DNA of 64,000 nt from Paragordius varius (GCA_964247055.1 OZ176051.1:3286001-3350000), one strand, 5' to 3'; positions 12,211 to 25,645 are shown, numbered from the stretch's first letter. The notes: a model not told the origin generated them from the letters alone. A program made the numbers and translations.

Positions 12211-15200
12211 ATGATAACATACAAAAAATTACATCCAAAAATGCGTAAAACATATTCTAGACGGGATTTTTACTCTCGAAAACGTTCTTCTTTAAATGAC
12301 TTATTGCCACCCTGGCAAAGAAATGTTTCAGAAAAAGATTTATCTTTAGCCAAATGCAATAGTTTTACGACAACGTTACCCTTTTCGGATCTTAGCAGTG
12401 GAGATTTAAAAACTCCGAGTGCTAAAAATGATGTTGATATAGGGAAGAAACTAAACGAAGTTAGGGAAAAGGTTCATAAGCTACCAGAAAAAGGTGCCAA
12501 ATTTTTCCAGAGTGTTGAGTTATTATCACGTAAAGTTTTGCCCCTCAAAAAAATATCTTCCTTTGAAAGTGATTCCAAAAACAAAGACGCCACTCATCAA
12601 GACTTGGCAAAAAATAGCATAGATGATGCAGGTCAAAATCGTTCGCTTGATATTGAGGAAAGTGATGATATAAATCACACACGATCCTTGCTGGGTGAAA
12701 TAAAATTATCAATTTTCTACGATATTTTACATCAACAATTGCATGTAAAAGTTATCCGGGCTGAACATTTACGCAAAACACAAAGCAGATATAAAAAAAT
12801 GATTGAAAACATAAAAGCCTCTTTCAATTACGAATTGTTAGTTTATAATTTTGTAAACAAATCGTCCTTAAATTCGGATGATGAAAATACATCAGATACC
12901 CCTAAAGATTCTTTATATTCACTTTCTGACTCAAAAAACTTAAGTGCGGACGATGATAATGCACCTATAGAAAACTATCCAAACCCCTTCATTAAGATTA
13001 TAATCCAATGGCCGAGTGGCAAATTTAAACAGAAAAGCAAGTGCCCAGAAAAATTTAAACACACTCAAAATCCTGTATTCGGGGAGGAGTTCGTTTTTAA
13101 ACCACTATCCATAAATGAAATTAACGACAGCCAATTAATAATCATGATAATGGACAAAATAACTTCTTGGAAGGACAATGTTATCGGAGAAGTTGTAATT
13201 CCACTTCACGCAAATTCCTTCATGTACGAAAAAAGGTTTTGGAGAGAATTGACTCCTTTAACCATTAAAGAAGTATGTGTGCTTGATGTTGTAAGATATA
13301 GCATAGAATATAAGTTTTTTTAAATTTTTTCACATATTAAATTCTTTATTTTGACTTAAAAACTATAATACTTATTTGATCACCAAATTCATCAAGATCC
13401 AAAGTGAGATAGAGGATTCGTTCTTTCTATGTCGAGATCGCGCCTTTATAAAAAAGGAAAAAGAGAAACTTAACTGTGTGCAAATTAAAACAATTTAACA
13501 ATGCTGTCAGTTTTATGAAAAATGAAAAGTTTATAGTTTTACAAAATATAAAGCGTTAACATTAAAAGTTCAAAAATTATAACATTGTGACACCTTAAAA
13601 GTTTATATTTGACTCGGATGAAATGGGTTATTTAGTTTTGAACATAAAAAGTTAAGAACTTTATGTGATAGCTAAACATTTTCAGACAAAACTGATTATT
13701 TGTTATTTTTTCACATTTTTTTACCCCAATAAAAAAATTTACGAAATTCTCTTAAATGCATTTTCAAAAAATGTGATTTTTGCATATTAGACGCTTCACT
13801 TTATAAACGTCGAATTTGAAACACAAGCTTACAAATTTATGTTTTTTCCATCATTTGATTGCAAAGTTTTTAATTCATAAATCTAAATGAAAATTGGAAA
13901 AACAATATTCCAATGTACAGATCATTTATTAAGTTTTAAATTTTCTAGGTTGTATATGCGTAACAAATATAAAAAATGAATTAGAAATGTTTAAACACAG
14001 TGTCCACAAAAACCTGATAAAATATATATTTTGATGGGAAAATGTATTATAATGGTGCTTTTGGTTGGCTTTTACGAGTGATTTTAGAGAGTTATTTACA
14101 CTTTTGTGGTAAATTGTCCATATCGGAAATAGGCAAAATATGCGCACATTAATTAATTTTTTTGGTGAAAGTTAGAGGTTTCATTCCAAAAAATATCACT
14201 AAAATATATTAACTACATATAAAAAGCTAAATATTTTTTTTAATTTTTTTAATTTTTAGATGTGGGCTCCGAAAGTCCCAAATTTTATTGCTCTTTTAAA
14301 AAAGGCTGGTCCTCTTAAAATAAAGCAAAAATGCCGAGATTGCGCGATAAAAAATTTAAATATCTGCATAAATTTTGACATCAACTATTTAAAAAAATGC
14401 ATACTTTATTTAAAAAAAATTAATTTTAGGCGAAAATATGTTGAAGCATACTTAATATTATTTTAATTTATGATGGAAACATTTTAAAACGCTTTAAATT
14501 AAAAAAAATGTTAATAAATGATATATTCGATAGCCAAAAGTTTCAGGATAATGAATATTAAAATAATATATGCGGTTGAATTACTAGAAAAAAGTTATTT
14601 CAATTACTCTGTTATTAGCCAAAATCAAATCGCATATTTATCGCCTATTAGGTCAAATATAAATACAATAGATAAAAACGCGTCAACTAAATTTTATTTT
14701 TTTAAATATACCAGAAGGATAAATTAAACTCAAAATATTATCAATAAAAATTTTACATTTTTCCGAGAGTCTAAGAAAGACTTACTATACCATTTGCACT
14801 TCAAGAGTGTCCTTGAAAACTTCAAGTTGGTCCTTGAACAGTTCAAGTTGGTCCTTGAACAATTCAAGTTGGTCCTTGAACAATTCAAGGTGGTCGGTCC
14901 CTGAACAGTTCAAGTTGGTCCTTAAACAATTCAAGTTGGTCCTTGAACACTTCAAGTTGGTCCTTAAAATTTATAAATTTTGATTTAACCATAATTTTTG
15001 CATTTATTTTAATTTTATTATTTATTAACCTATTTTCTTTATTTATTATATATTTATTCATTTGAATATAAAATTTTTTATTGAAAAACCACTTTTTTGT
15101 TTCAAACTATTTTTTTTCAATTAAACAAAATTATTGACTTTTAAATGTTATTAATAAAAAATTTTAATTAATAACCCAGAAAACTTATATTATCTTTCAT

Positions 15201-18200
15201 TTCGTTTTAAAATCTTATAAATATCCAATATTTTAATAAATTAATAAAGATATGCGGTTTCTCAAAGATTAAAAGTTGATATCGATTTAAAATTTATGTT
15301 AAATGATAGAAAATAGGTTAAAAACAATAAAATAGATGAATTATTTACGATTTGATCGATAAAAGTTAAAACAAAAAAATCAAACGACCAACTTGAAGTA
15401 AGGACCAACTTGAAATGTTCAAGGACCAACTTGAAATGTTCAAGGACCAACTTGAACTGTTCAAGGACCAACTTGAACTGTTCAAGGACCAACTTGAAAT
15501 GTTCGAGGACCAACTTGAAGTGTTCAAGGACACTCTTGAAGTGCAAATGGTATATAATATAAGCGAAAAAATCCCACTTTGGCGTCAAATTTGAATGATA
15601 AAATCTTGTTAATATGCGGTAAAAGTTTATTTTTATTATAACCATATGTTAACTCAATATATAGAGTTTGCCCAATATATTGCCTTCAAAAAATTAAGCC
15701 TTAAATAAAAATGAAACTTTTTTGATGATTTACGCCAAAGCGGAAGCTGCGTTTAATTTTTACAAAACATTCAATATATATACGTTGTGCAAAAAAGAGG
15801 GTCATTTTGATTTAACGAAATTTTTTTTCATGAGATAGCTTATGGCCAGCGTATTCATTTGCCGCAAAAATTTTTATTTGATGACAACCTAGTTTTTGAA
15901 ATATTGAGAGAAAATCGAAGTCGGACAAAAAGTGAAAATTAAAGATAATTCAAAAAATAATAATAAAATTTTAAATATTATGGTTTATTATCATGAGATA
16001 TTTTCAATATATAAATAGCCTTAAATCATATAGTTTGGGTTTCTATAAAATTTCAGGTCAAAAGATGGCGTTTTTCTTTTATCGCACTTAAAAGACAAAA
16101 TAAATTTAATGAAACTATATTAAAATATTTTTTTTAAATATTTACTACCTAAACTCACTATTAAAATTTTAACATTCATATTTTATTCAGGAAAATAAAG
16201 TTCTATATCAAAATAAAACCAAAAATATTGTTTTTTATTTTTGCATTTTTTGTCATCTGGTTTATGAGGGTATAACAATTTTAGACTGTTTTATTTTGGA
16301 TTCTCACATAATAGGGATTAATACGTAAATAATTTATGCAAAATAGGATTTAAAAGTAGTGGAATATCAACCAAAAAATCCTTAAATTTCCTCTAACAAG
16401 TCTGTTTTATGACAAATTAATAGTTGTATTGGGATTTGTACGGATTGTTGGTTGATAATTCACTAATTTTCAATTCTATTTTGCATAAATTATATACTTA
16501 ATAATTCCTAATCATGTGAGAATCCAAAAAACAGAATAAAATTTTTATACACTCATAAACCAGATGACAAAAAAATGCAAAAATAAAAAACAATATTTTT
16601 GGTTTTATTTTGATATAGAAGTTTATTTTAAGATTTTAATAGTGAATTTAGGTAGTAAATAATTAAAAAAAATTATTTTAATATAGTTTCAAAAAAAATT
16701 GTCTTTTAAGTGTGTGTTAAAAGAAAAACGCCATTTCTTGAGCTGAAATTTTATAGAAACCCTAACTATATGATTTTATGCTATTTATATATTATATATC
16801 CTAAAATGATGATAACCATAGTATCTTAAATTTTATCATTGTTTTTTGAATTATCCCTAATTATCCTTAATTTTCACTTTTTGTCTGATTTCGATTTTCT
16901 CTCAATATTTCAAAAACTAGGTTGTCAACAAATAAAAAATTTTGCGACAAATTAATACACTGGCTATAGGCTATCTCATCAAAAAAAAAATTTTCGTCAA
17001 AAATTTTTTTGCACACAGTGTATATACATATATATATATTATAAGTACCTTTTCCAAATTCGATGCAGAAAGAAGATCATCATCTCAGTATATTTTAGGG
17101 AATTTTTTCCCAAAATCTTGATTATATATTTTTGGCGCCATTTTAGCTTTTAATACCGGCTTTAAGGCATAGAAACTCTCCAAATCAAAAAAACTGAGTC
17201 GATAGATCCTTTTTTCTGCATCGAATTGTTTGAAAAAGGTATTTATCATTTTTAAAGTGGATGTTTTGTAAAAAAATATGCGCAGCTTCTGCATTGGTGC
17301 AAATTAAAAAAAAATATTTTTTAATTAAGGTTAATTTTTTTAAAAGCGAAAATTAAATCTTTTACAGCATATTAACAAGTTTTAATCATTCAAATTTGAC
17401 GCCAAGGTGCTATTTTTTTGTTTTACTTGTACTTTCCAAGACCCTCCTGTATGAAAAATCTTGATAGATATTATTTAGCGTTTAGAATTATCCTTATGAT
17501 ATATAAACAAATGAAATTTAGTTGACGCGTTTTCATTAATTGTATAAATGCGATTTTTTGATGGCTAATAACAGAAAAATTAAATTAACTTTTTTTAGTA
17601 TTTTAACCGCATATATTATTTTGATTTTCATTATCCTGAAACTTTTATCTCTCGAATATATAATTCATTAACTTTTATTTTTAATCCCCATTTTTGCCAC
17701 AGTGTAAAAACACTTCTATATAACTCGATGATGACATTTTATCACTTCAAAATTCAAATTTAAAAGTTTGTTTGCTAAAACATTTTGGCGAATTTTTTTA
17801 TATAAAAAACAATATTTATTACTTAATTTTGAACACGAAGTAGTATTTTATTCCATATTCTGAGGCAATAGAAATGTTCAGCATCGACTATAAGAAAAAG
17901 TGTTTTATGGTATTTTAAAGCGTTTATAAACCTTTTTCATATGACTCAAAAGAAGTACGGTTACACAAAATTTAGCTAAAAATTAAATTTTTGAAAAAAG
18001 GCATTTTTTATTAATATTTTTAGTTGATATCAAAATTAGCATATATTTATTATTAAGGCGCAATCTTGGCATTTTTGTGTAAATTTAAAATAGTAACCCT
18101 TTATTCAAGAACAAAAAAATCAGACTTTCGGAGCCCAAATCTAAAAAATAAAATTTTTTAAAATATATAACTTTTTTATGTAGTTTATGATATATTTTAG

Positions 18201-21200
18201 TGATATTTTTTGGAATGAAGCCTCTAGTTTTCACCAAAAATATTTAATAATGTGCGTAAAATTCGCCATTTTCTGATATAGAACACTTACCACAAAAGTG
18301 TAAATAACTTTCTTAAATCACTCGTCAGACCAAACGCACCATGATAATCCTGATATATATTCCTATCAGATATATATATATATTTCATCAGGTTATTTTT
18401 TGATACCTCCGATTATGGCAGTGGATATTGTCCAAAATATGAGATGTAATATTTTACGTTTGAGATGTTTTTGTAAATTATTAACCTAGATTTAACATCG
18501 GATGTTTTTATTAAGGTCGAACTATAAAAATATTTGTAATAGATCGATTTTTAAAGGAATATAAATCCAAAATTGACAAAAAATATTTATAAAAATAATT
18601 ATAAACCAAAAACTTTGTGACTTTTTTAACTCCGTTATAGTCAATTTATGCTTTTCACATTTTCATGGTATATTATATAAAAGAATGTGATTTTAGTTAA
18701 ATAGCCAAATCAAACTAAGTTTCCGAATAGATTTTAACTTGAAAAAGATGACAATCAATATTGTGCAAATAAAAAAACTTCCAAACAATTATGCCTCCAA
18801 AGTATCTGGTATCACCTTTTAACTAAATAATTTTTAACTACATATTTACCTTTTTAAATTAAACCTATATTCAATTATATTAAAAAGCTTTCATATGTAA
18901 TTAATAAACTATTAAATAGATAACCTTTTAATTTAATTTTAGATTATTACGTTGCAATAACATTTATTGAAAACGGAGTCCCCGTTCAAAACAAACACAC
19001 AAAAAAACGAATGTCATTAAATCCTATTTTTAAGGAGGCCTTTTCTTTTAAGTTCGAATATGATGAAGGTACATATTTTCCATAATGTGTCATTGGATGT
19101 CTGTATTATACGTTTTAAAAGATTAATTTAAAAGAAAAAGTGAATAATGGGCTTTGCGAAGATAGCGGGTCAAACACCGCGCAAGAGAAACGCTACTATC
19201 TTAAAAAAATAATTTAAACTACCTAAATTATTTAGATAAGTTTTAGTTCAAATAAAAAATTATGAAAGTATTTGCCATTTTTATTTAAAAACAGTTAAAA
19301 AAATATGTTTTTTGGATTTTACGGCTAAACTAATTATAAATACATTAGCGTAAATCGCGTGCTACTACGCAGCCCGAGGAAGTCCTTCGGACTTTTGGGG
19401 CTATTTGAAAAAAGGGACAATAAAATGATCCACATATGTGGATTATTTCGAAACATTATATAATAGCTATGATCGCACAGGAATTTTAAAACGGTGCATT
19501 CATACTAATATATTGTTTACTTGGGAGAAAAATAGATTCAAAAAATTATTTTTGTGGACTTTGTTTTTTTGAAAAAAATGGCATATTACGGGGGGAGATG
19601 GTAAAAAGAGGGCCTAAATTAAAAAAGCGACCCGACTATGTTCGGCGCAATCAAAAATAACTAAAAAATTATATTTGAAATTGAATGGTCCAACACGTTC
19701 TCCAGAAAATTGTCTCAAAGACACGATTTTTGTCGACTTCTGTTTGCAAAAAACCCGTTTTTTACACGAGGTGGGCCCGAACTGGGGGCCTAATTCAAAA
19801 AAATGATTGAAGCTATTGTCGGGGCATTTATTAATGATTATATTTTTTCGACATTTGGATTTGAATGGGTCTACCGGTTTTCCGGAAACAGATCACAAAG
19901 CCAGCATTTTCCATTTTTATAAATATATAGATTAATTATGGGATAGGAATTAGCAATATTCATTCATTAATAAATCTAAATTATTGGCTTCATGTAAACC
20001 ATGAAATAAGTAATTACAAATTATTTGGTGATTATTTTAATATTTTAATGAATAAGTGATATAATTTTTGAATTCAGTACATTGAATATTTCATAAAATT
20101 TATGAATTTGGCCTGAGGTCGGCAATGATCTTAATTAGTATTGTGACATGTTAACATAAAATGTATTTAGATGATACAGCGTGTGTCCACGATTTTATAC
20201 GGATTTTTGTAGCTATGAAATTTAATCCCCAAAAACGTGGAAACTGATTGATTCTAAAACTTATATCATTTTAAATACGATTTAAAAATTAATTTGAATG
20301 AAGTAATAAAAACCAGAGTTCGTTAATCTTCAAAGCATACCAAAAATATTTCATATTTAAAATTCAAATTTTAAATAAATTAATACTAGCACATGTATCA
20401 TCGTAGTCATTTGAAAAAAATGCCTTATTTAAAATACATTATATCAATCATTTATTTTACTATGAATATACCAACAAAAATGCAAACAATTTATTTATTA
20501 TCTTAATGGATTGAAACATAGTTTTAAACTTTTGGCGTAAAAAGGCATAAAATTAGGTTTAGTTTTTTAAAAGTCACTGGGTAGATCTGTCCTCTGTAAA
20601 TTTTATATGTTGGGTAAATTTCTACCCTGTTAAAAAAGCCGCTACATAAAAAATCTAGACTTAGAGGTGATTGTGACCCAAGTTATTCAGTGCGTCAAAT
20701 GTTAGCGGTAATTTTCACATTTGGCTGTGTTTAGCCCAACCCGCTGTATGCGATTTTTGCCAAATAACTTATTGTCAATCATAAAAACGTCCCCACATGT
20801 TAGTCAGAAAAAGCAAATAGCCCAGTTAATATATCCCACTAAACGTAATTTTTTTCAAAATGCTTATTTATTTCTTACACACTCATCTCTATATATTAAA
20901 AATGTAAAATGTTGGCTTTGAAGCCATTGGAAAGTCGTGAGACTCATTCAGATGCAATTTATTTTGAATGCGCCAAACGTAGTCGAGCCTTTTTATTGAA
21001 TGTGTAATAATAATAGATTATCACAAATATTGTTGGAGAGCTTTGATTAATAATAATGGCATTAATGTAATTAAAAGAATAAAAAGCTCAAGGGAATGGG
21101 AAGATACATTTTTATTTGTACTCATAATCTTTTCATTTGCACCTTTTTTGCCTCTTCATTTTTCTTTACAAAATAAAATTTGGACTACGTGATGGCGATC

Positions 21201-22124
21201 CGTGACAGCGCATAGCTATTATTATTACTATAAATACATAAATCTTGTATGTCAAGAATTGCGGTTTTTTAACATCCTTTATATAGCGTTCGATTCCAAA
21301 AAATTTTCACACAAAGCCCGTCATTCATTCTGCCTAAAAATTTGCTTCCAAAACATACAAACGGATCCAAAATTTAGACACACTATTCATGTTACGTAAA
21401 ATAAAAATTTTGTTTTTTTAAGTATTTGAAATACAATGATTGGTTTTGTGTCCCATTGTTAATAAATATGGCCTTTCAATAATTTACGCTTAAAAATTCT
21501 TTGTGCGGAATCTAATAACTTTTTTGTTTTTATCAAGTTTTTTTATTTTTTATTATAATTGTCACCCAGAGTTTATATAGTTTTGTGTGCGCTTTTGGTT
21601 CTATAAAATGAGATCAAATTTGAATCATTTTTATTAAAATGAAAAAACTAAATTAATTTTAAATGAGAATTTTGTTTTTTTAACAAAATCGCCATTATAA
21701 AATTTAAGAATATCATAGTTGGCACCTTATTACATTATTTATTTTTTAATTATATTGCTATAAATATTAAAATAATTTAACTTAAAAATGTTGTTGTATA
21801 ATGATAATTTTAGATAAATTTTGTGAGAAAACTATGGAGGAACTTCCTCATATTGCCTCCGATTCTAACAAACTACAAATTAGTTATGCAAAAGCTCTTG
21901 ACCTTTGTATTATTAATCGCATGGACCTCCGCAAAATTATTCTGGCCAAAATGGGACTTTGGTTTACTGTTTATCAAGTTTATTGGATGAATGTACAAAA
22001 AATAATTGGCCAAGTGAAGTTAGGTTGGGGTTCCACTGAAAACTCGGAAATCGAACAATGGATGGAAGCAGTAGAGAATCCGGGATTAGATATTATAATG
22101 TGGCACCATATCATGGAAGCTTAA
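12211..22124 (+). CDS. Tandem C2-domain protein (synaptotagmin-like, no membrane segment)
   Basis: Exons: 12211-13272, 18697-18808, 18943-19068 and 21814-22124 (536 aa). Introns are 5,424, 134 and 2,745 nt, GT-AG, with consistent phases (0, 1, 1). Residues 1-160 are basic and Ser-rich with no transmembrane helix. C2A spans about 161-348 (GEIKLSIFYD, LHVKVIRAEHL, NPFIKIIIQWPSG, NPVFGEEFVF, DNVIGEVVIPL). An unusually long acidic/Ser loop sits at about 220-252. C2B starts at 355: QIKLSFRIDFNLKKM in exon 2, SDYYVAITFIENG and LNPIFKEAFSF in exon 3, and IIGQVKLGW plus the C-terminal WHHI (like WHSL in synaptotagmins) in exon 4. Such proteins bind phospholipid and SNAREs in exocytosis. Loop aspartates that normally bind calcium look mostly absent, so calcium-independent action is likely (inference). 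It is closest in layout to Slp, Doc2 or B/K types. An AATAAA lies at 22165. A further 5' exon cannot be excluded. Confidence 0.85.
13273..13959 (+). other. First part of the 5.4-kb C2-gene intron
   Basis: The donor is GTATGT. A 100-base less AT-rich patch at about 13,395-13,480 is open in one plus frame (IEDSFFLCRDRAFIKKEKEK) but has no matching splice phase or known homology. I leave it unassigned. Confidence 0.4.
14806..14968 (+). repeat. 21-nt tandem repeats, left cluster
   Basis: About seven units of the pattern GTCCTTGAAC-x-x-TTCAAGTTG, each containing an imperfect TTGAAC/TTCAAG palindrome. The same units occur in reverse orientation at 15,393-15,541. The minus-strand frame at 15,262-15,645 (repeating LEHFKLV) is translation of the repeat, not a gene. 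Confidence 0.85.
15393..15541 (-). repeat. 21-nt tandem repeats, right cluster (inverted)
   Basis: About seven units reading AAGGACCAACTTGAA..TTC on the plus strand, the reverse complement of the left cluster. The flanking GTGCAAATGG is the mirror of CCATTTGCAC at the left edge, which confirms a hairpin-type organisation. Confidence 0.85.
19069..21813 (+). other. Third intron of the tandem-C2 gene
   Basis: No coding exon seen. It holds an unexplained less AT-rich segment at 19,370-19,920 and a dispersed repeat at about 20,560-21,000 whose phrases recur near 32,640-32,900 (ATGTTGGCT, CATTCAGAT, GTCGAGC.T). The acceptor TTTTAG ends at 21,813. Confidence 0.5.
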
Positions 22125-23680
22125 ATGTATATCGATTACATAAAATTATTATATTCAAACCTAAAATAAAAATTTATTAAATATTGTATTAACTATCAAA
22201 TAAAAATAATTTATTAATTACTATATGGCGATTCGTCAAATTGGGTATTGATTTTTATATATAGCCAAGCGTAAAAAAATAAGCTAATTATGTTATTAGC
22301 GAAAATCCTATATCCTAGGTGCCTTCCAAGATAGTTTATGATATACACGAAATTATATTTTCTTCGAAACAAAAATTGAGCTGGTTAAAAATCCAAGACT
22401 ATATATACATATGCAAAAAAACATATTTTTATAAAACATTTAACAAATTAAATAACAATTCCTTAACATTTCGACTAATCTCTCCCCAAAATTTTTAATT
22501 AAATATATATCAAAGCTCGGCTTTCAGACAAAAAATATTCCTTTAACGGCACTTTAAATATTTGATATGTACAGCATAACTTTTACAAACTTTTAAAAAA
22601 TTTACTATTTATGATTCGATCATATCCGCAAAATTAGCATCATTAAATGTCTCTTGCCAAAGCTGTGATAACTTTATTAATCTAGATATTAACTCCAAAA
22701 AACGCTTTTTTAAAAAATCCATCGAAGCCATATTGGAAAATTTATTATAAATATACGATATTAACACTTGGATACAACACACTCATTTTAGTCCTTCGAT
22801 TCAAATTGGGGTAGTTGGATACCCCAGGCTTGTTTAATATCAAATACTTAAAAAGTATGGAAGGAATGGAAACCATGGCAAAATTTTACATTTATATAAC
22901 ATTGATAAACTGAAATATATAAAAAAATTTATTCAAAAATACTTGATATTACTTATTTTAATCTAAAACCGAAAGGTAAATATTTCGTCAACGTGACACG
23001 TGTCAAATTGTAAAATTAAAAAATATTACTAAATAAACCGCTTTTTCTATTTCTATCAATGTTAGATGTAATTTATATAAAAATGATAGCTTTAGTTTTA
23101 CCCTTAAAATTAAATGAAGACGATATTTTGCAAAAATTTTGTAAAATAAAAATGGCGTCGAAGTAGTTTAAGATGGAAATTTTTTTTCAAAACAAAATTT
23201 TATTTAGGTATTTTGGCATATTTATATAATTTTTATCAGGATAGAAGCATAAATTTAAATTGGGACCGTTTCCTTCAGTAGTTTTTTTAAAAATATTAAT
23301 TTAAATTTAGTCTGGGGTATTTAGATACCCCATGAATCGAAGTGTTAATCTCTCCTTCATATCTAAAAAAATAACTGGATAAAATTTTAATATATATAAT
23401 ATGCCCTAAATATGCTAGATGAGTGAAACTTACAAAAAAATGGACGGGCCCAATAAAGTATTTTTTGTCTCAAGGGCTGCGCACCATATAGTACCGATAA
23501 TATTGCATATAATTTGACACATGTGGATATATAAATGTTAGTAGTAGATTTTAGTGGATCGCATATGGATCATATAATGTTTTGTAAGAGGAAAATTTAG
23601 ACATATCCTTAATTGTTGATCAGAGAACTGACTTTTTTTCAATTGTCATAACATTAATGTATAAAATTTATCAAATAAAA
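22125..23680. other. Intergenic AT-rich region
   Basis: Downstream of the tandem-C2 gene. Apart from its 3' flank with AATAAA at 22165, I see no gene or clear element. Confidence 0.4.
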
Positions 23681-23689
23681 AGATTTTAT

Positions 23690-24240
23690 GATATCACTCT
23701 TTCGAGCGGATATTTGTAAGCTATTTCGCCATAGAATCCAGTCTATTGCGCCCTCGCCTTTTAGGCTCACTTTTGCCATTTCTTAACATATAAGCATCGC
23801 GTTTTAGGACGTCATCTTCCCTTTTTACCTTTCACAATTTAATCATCAATCTTTCTACCAATTTAATTATTATCTCTTCTTTCTACATGTCCAAACCTAA
23901 GACTCTTTAACATAATTTTTTGAGTTATCGGCTTGAATTCCTATAATTTTTCACCATATCTTTCCTCGTTACACCATATATCAATCTTAACATTATCATG
24001 CAGTAACTTCAAAATGCCTCTCTTCTAATTTCTTTAATCCATGTCTGTGAGTTGCACATCATTGTTGGCTGTACAACAGCACTGTAGATCCTACCCTTGA
24101 CTTTTAGATCAATATATTTAATGCACAAAACATGTGAGATCTTTTTTAATTTACCCAACTTTCCGAATTCTTGAATTTTCTTTGTGGTATGATTGCGTAA
24201 TCCTCTTTGTATTTCATTTCTATCTTAAAAGTTTTCAAAT
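23690..24240 (-). mobile_element. LINE reverse-transcriptase 3' fragment
   Basis: Read on the minus strand, successive frames give LKVKGRIYSAVVQPTMM, then WIKEIRRE, YGVTRKDMVKNY, LGLDM-KEE and a basic tail. This is the usual C-terminal part of a LINE polymerase: the Y-x-AVV-x-P-x-x-x-Y, Y/CGVTRKD and LGHVERRE blocks. It carries several in-frame stops and lacks the endonuclease and catalytic core, so it is a 5'-truncated dead copy. It may be the same clade as the LINE at 5-8 kb. Confidence 0.75.
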
Positions 24241-24409
24241 TTAATGGATTGTGAAGTGTCGTTCTATTTTATATTTTATAGATTTTTGTTTTAAAACGAG
24301 GTAAAAAACGTTCCCTTATTGAAATAGCGATATTCATCCGATAATTCCCTTTTTATAGCAATAGATGCTTTTTTAATATTGAATAATATTATTAGTGAAA
24401 ATTTTTTAA

Positions 24410-24730
24410 GAAATCAGGAATATATATGAACCAAGCATTAATTAAAACAGACTTTAAATTTGAAAAATATTATGTATCTAATCAGAAATTATTTATCAGT
24501 ATATGGCAATCCTTCAATAAGTTAAGTAAGTTCAGGGCCTTAAAAAGCACTTTTAGGACCCACGCGGCCCAATATGCTAGATTTAACAAAAAAAAAAGTA
24601 ATAAAAACGCATACTTTACTTTAACACTCAAATTTTGGCAAAATTATGTTGAACCGTATTTTATAGTGTTTGAAGAAAACAACTTTTCATCATGATGCTG
24701 AACATTTCTATCATCTCAGATTTTAAATTA
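24410..24730. repeat. Fragment of repeat family A
   Basis: Positions 24,640-24,725 (block GATGCTGAACATTTCTAT) match the reverse complement of about 17,850-17,920 in the giant inverted repeat. The phrase 'ATTTCTATCACCTCA' also recurs at 30,115 and 51,365. The plus frame at 24,426-24,695 is therefore a repeat translation. Confidence 0.6.
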
Positions 24731-25645
24731 TGAATTTCGTTTATTTCTACAAAGTAAACAAATAAATTGTGAATAATTTGGGCTATAAAAAGTCTTATGA
24801 AAGGTATTTTTTTTATTTACTTGATAAGCAAAAATGCTCGATATTATAAATGAAAAATATCAAGATATCTTGATTTCTGAAAAAGACACAGTAACTTGTA
24901 AAGCATAGCAATGAGGGAAAAATAACTAACATAAATTAAAAAACCACCATTTATTAGTTGTGTGTGTAAATACAGAGCACTATACGGTTTTTTGACATGG
25001 ATTAAACTTTACATATTTTTTGAAATACTTACAAAATAAATATTATCTTACCTTAAAAAAATGGTTTTTGTAGATCGATGTATATATATATATATATATA
25101 TTGATTATCATGCATAGCATTGTGCTTTTTGCCATTAAAATGATTGAAACTTAGATAAAACACCTTTCTAAACCAAATATCTTCCTATCAATTGGGTAAC
25201 AAAAAGTTTATACCTATATAAACAATGTTTGCATTAAATCAAAAAATGCCTTGGGCATTTATTAATAAAAATAATACACTTTTAAGAAATATAATATCCA
25301 GTTTAACAACCTATGTGCCATCTGTCTCTCTACCATTTTTCATTTTTTTGGACAAAATTTTTTAAAAAAAGCTTGCATAATAATGTTTATTTATATATCT
25401 TTAGTTCCCCTTTCACTTTAAGTCAACGGTTTATTGTCGCCAATTTTGTCAAGCATATATATATCGTTCCCCAGAATATTCAGTGTAAATAATAAAAAGA
25501 TAAATTATATGTATATTTTAATATCCCTTTAGATATATCTGTTTTAGTTTATAACCTCAACGTGATAATTACCCTTTAATCTTAATTTTTAATTTAATAC
25601 CAAAAAAAACTTGTTAAATTTTCGTATATTTTATTTAAACCAGCG

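Larger units (their letters stand above)
13960..18420. repeat. Giant inverted repeat (family A) with a nested palindrome, inside an intron
   Basis: The two halves are reverse complements around a centre near 16,420. Matching pairs: 13,980-14,290 with 18,120-18,410 (both holding the CTCCGAAAGTC / GACTTTCGGAG block); 14,510-14,650 with 17,560-17,670; 15,570-15,650 with 17,335-17,420; 15,785-16,375 with 16,445-17,025. The left arm has about 0.8 kb extra (14,783-15,560). That piece is itself a palindrome bounded by CCATTTGCACTTCAAGAGTG and built largely of 21-nt tandem units of the form TTGAAC..TTCAAG..GGTCC, in opposite orientation on its two sides. No transposase is visible. It could be a foldback or MITE-like element, or a recent large inverted duplication. 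Confidence 0.8.

Noticed and set aside
14806-15541. CRISPR-like array
   Set aside because: The units are contiguous with no unique spacers, and the genome is eukaryotic with spliceosomal introns.
15262-15645. Repetitive LEHFKLV protein on the minus strand
   Set aside because: It is the translation of 21-nt tandem repeats, whose length is a multiple of three; a real repeat-protein gene is unlikely inside the hairpin.
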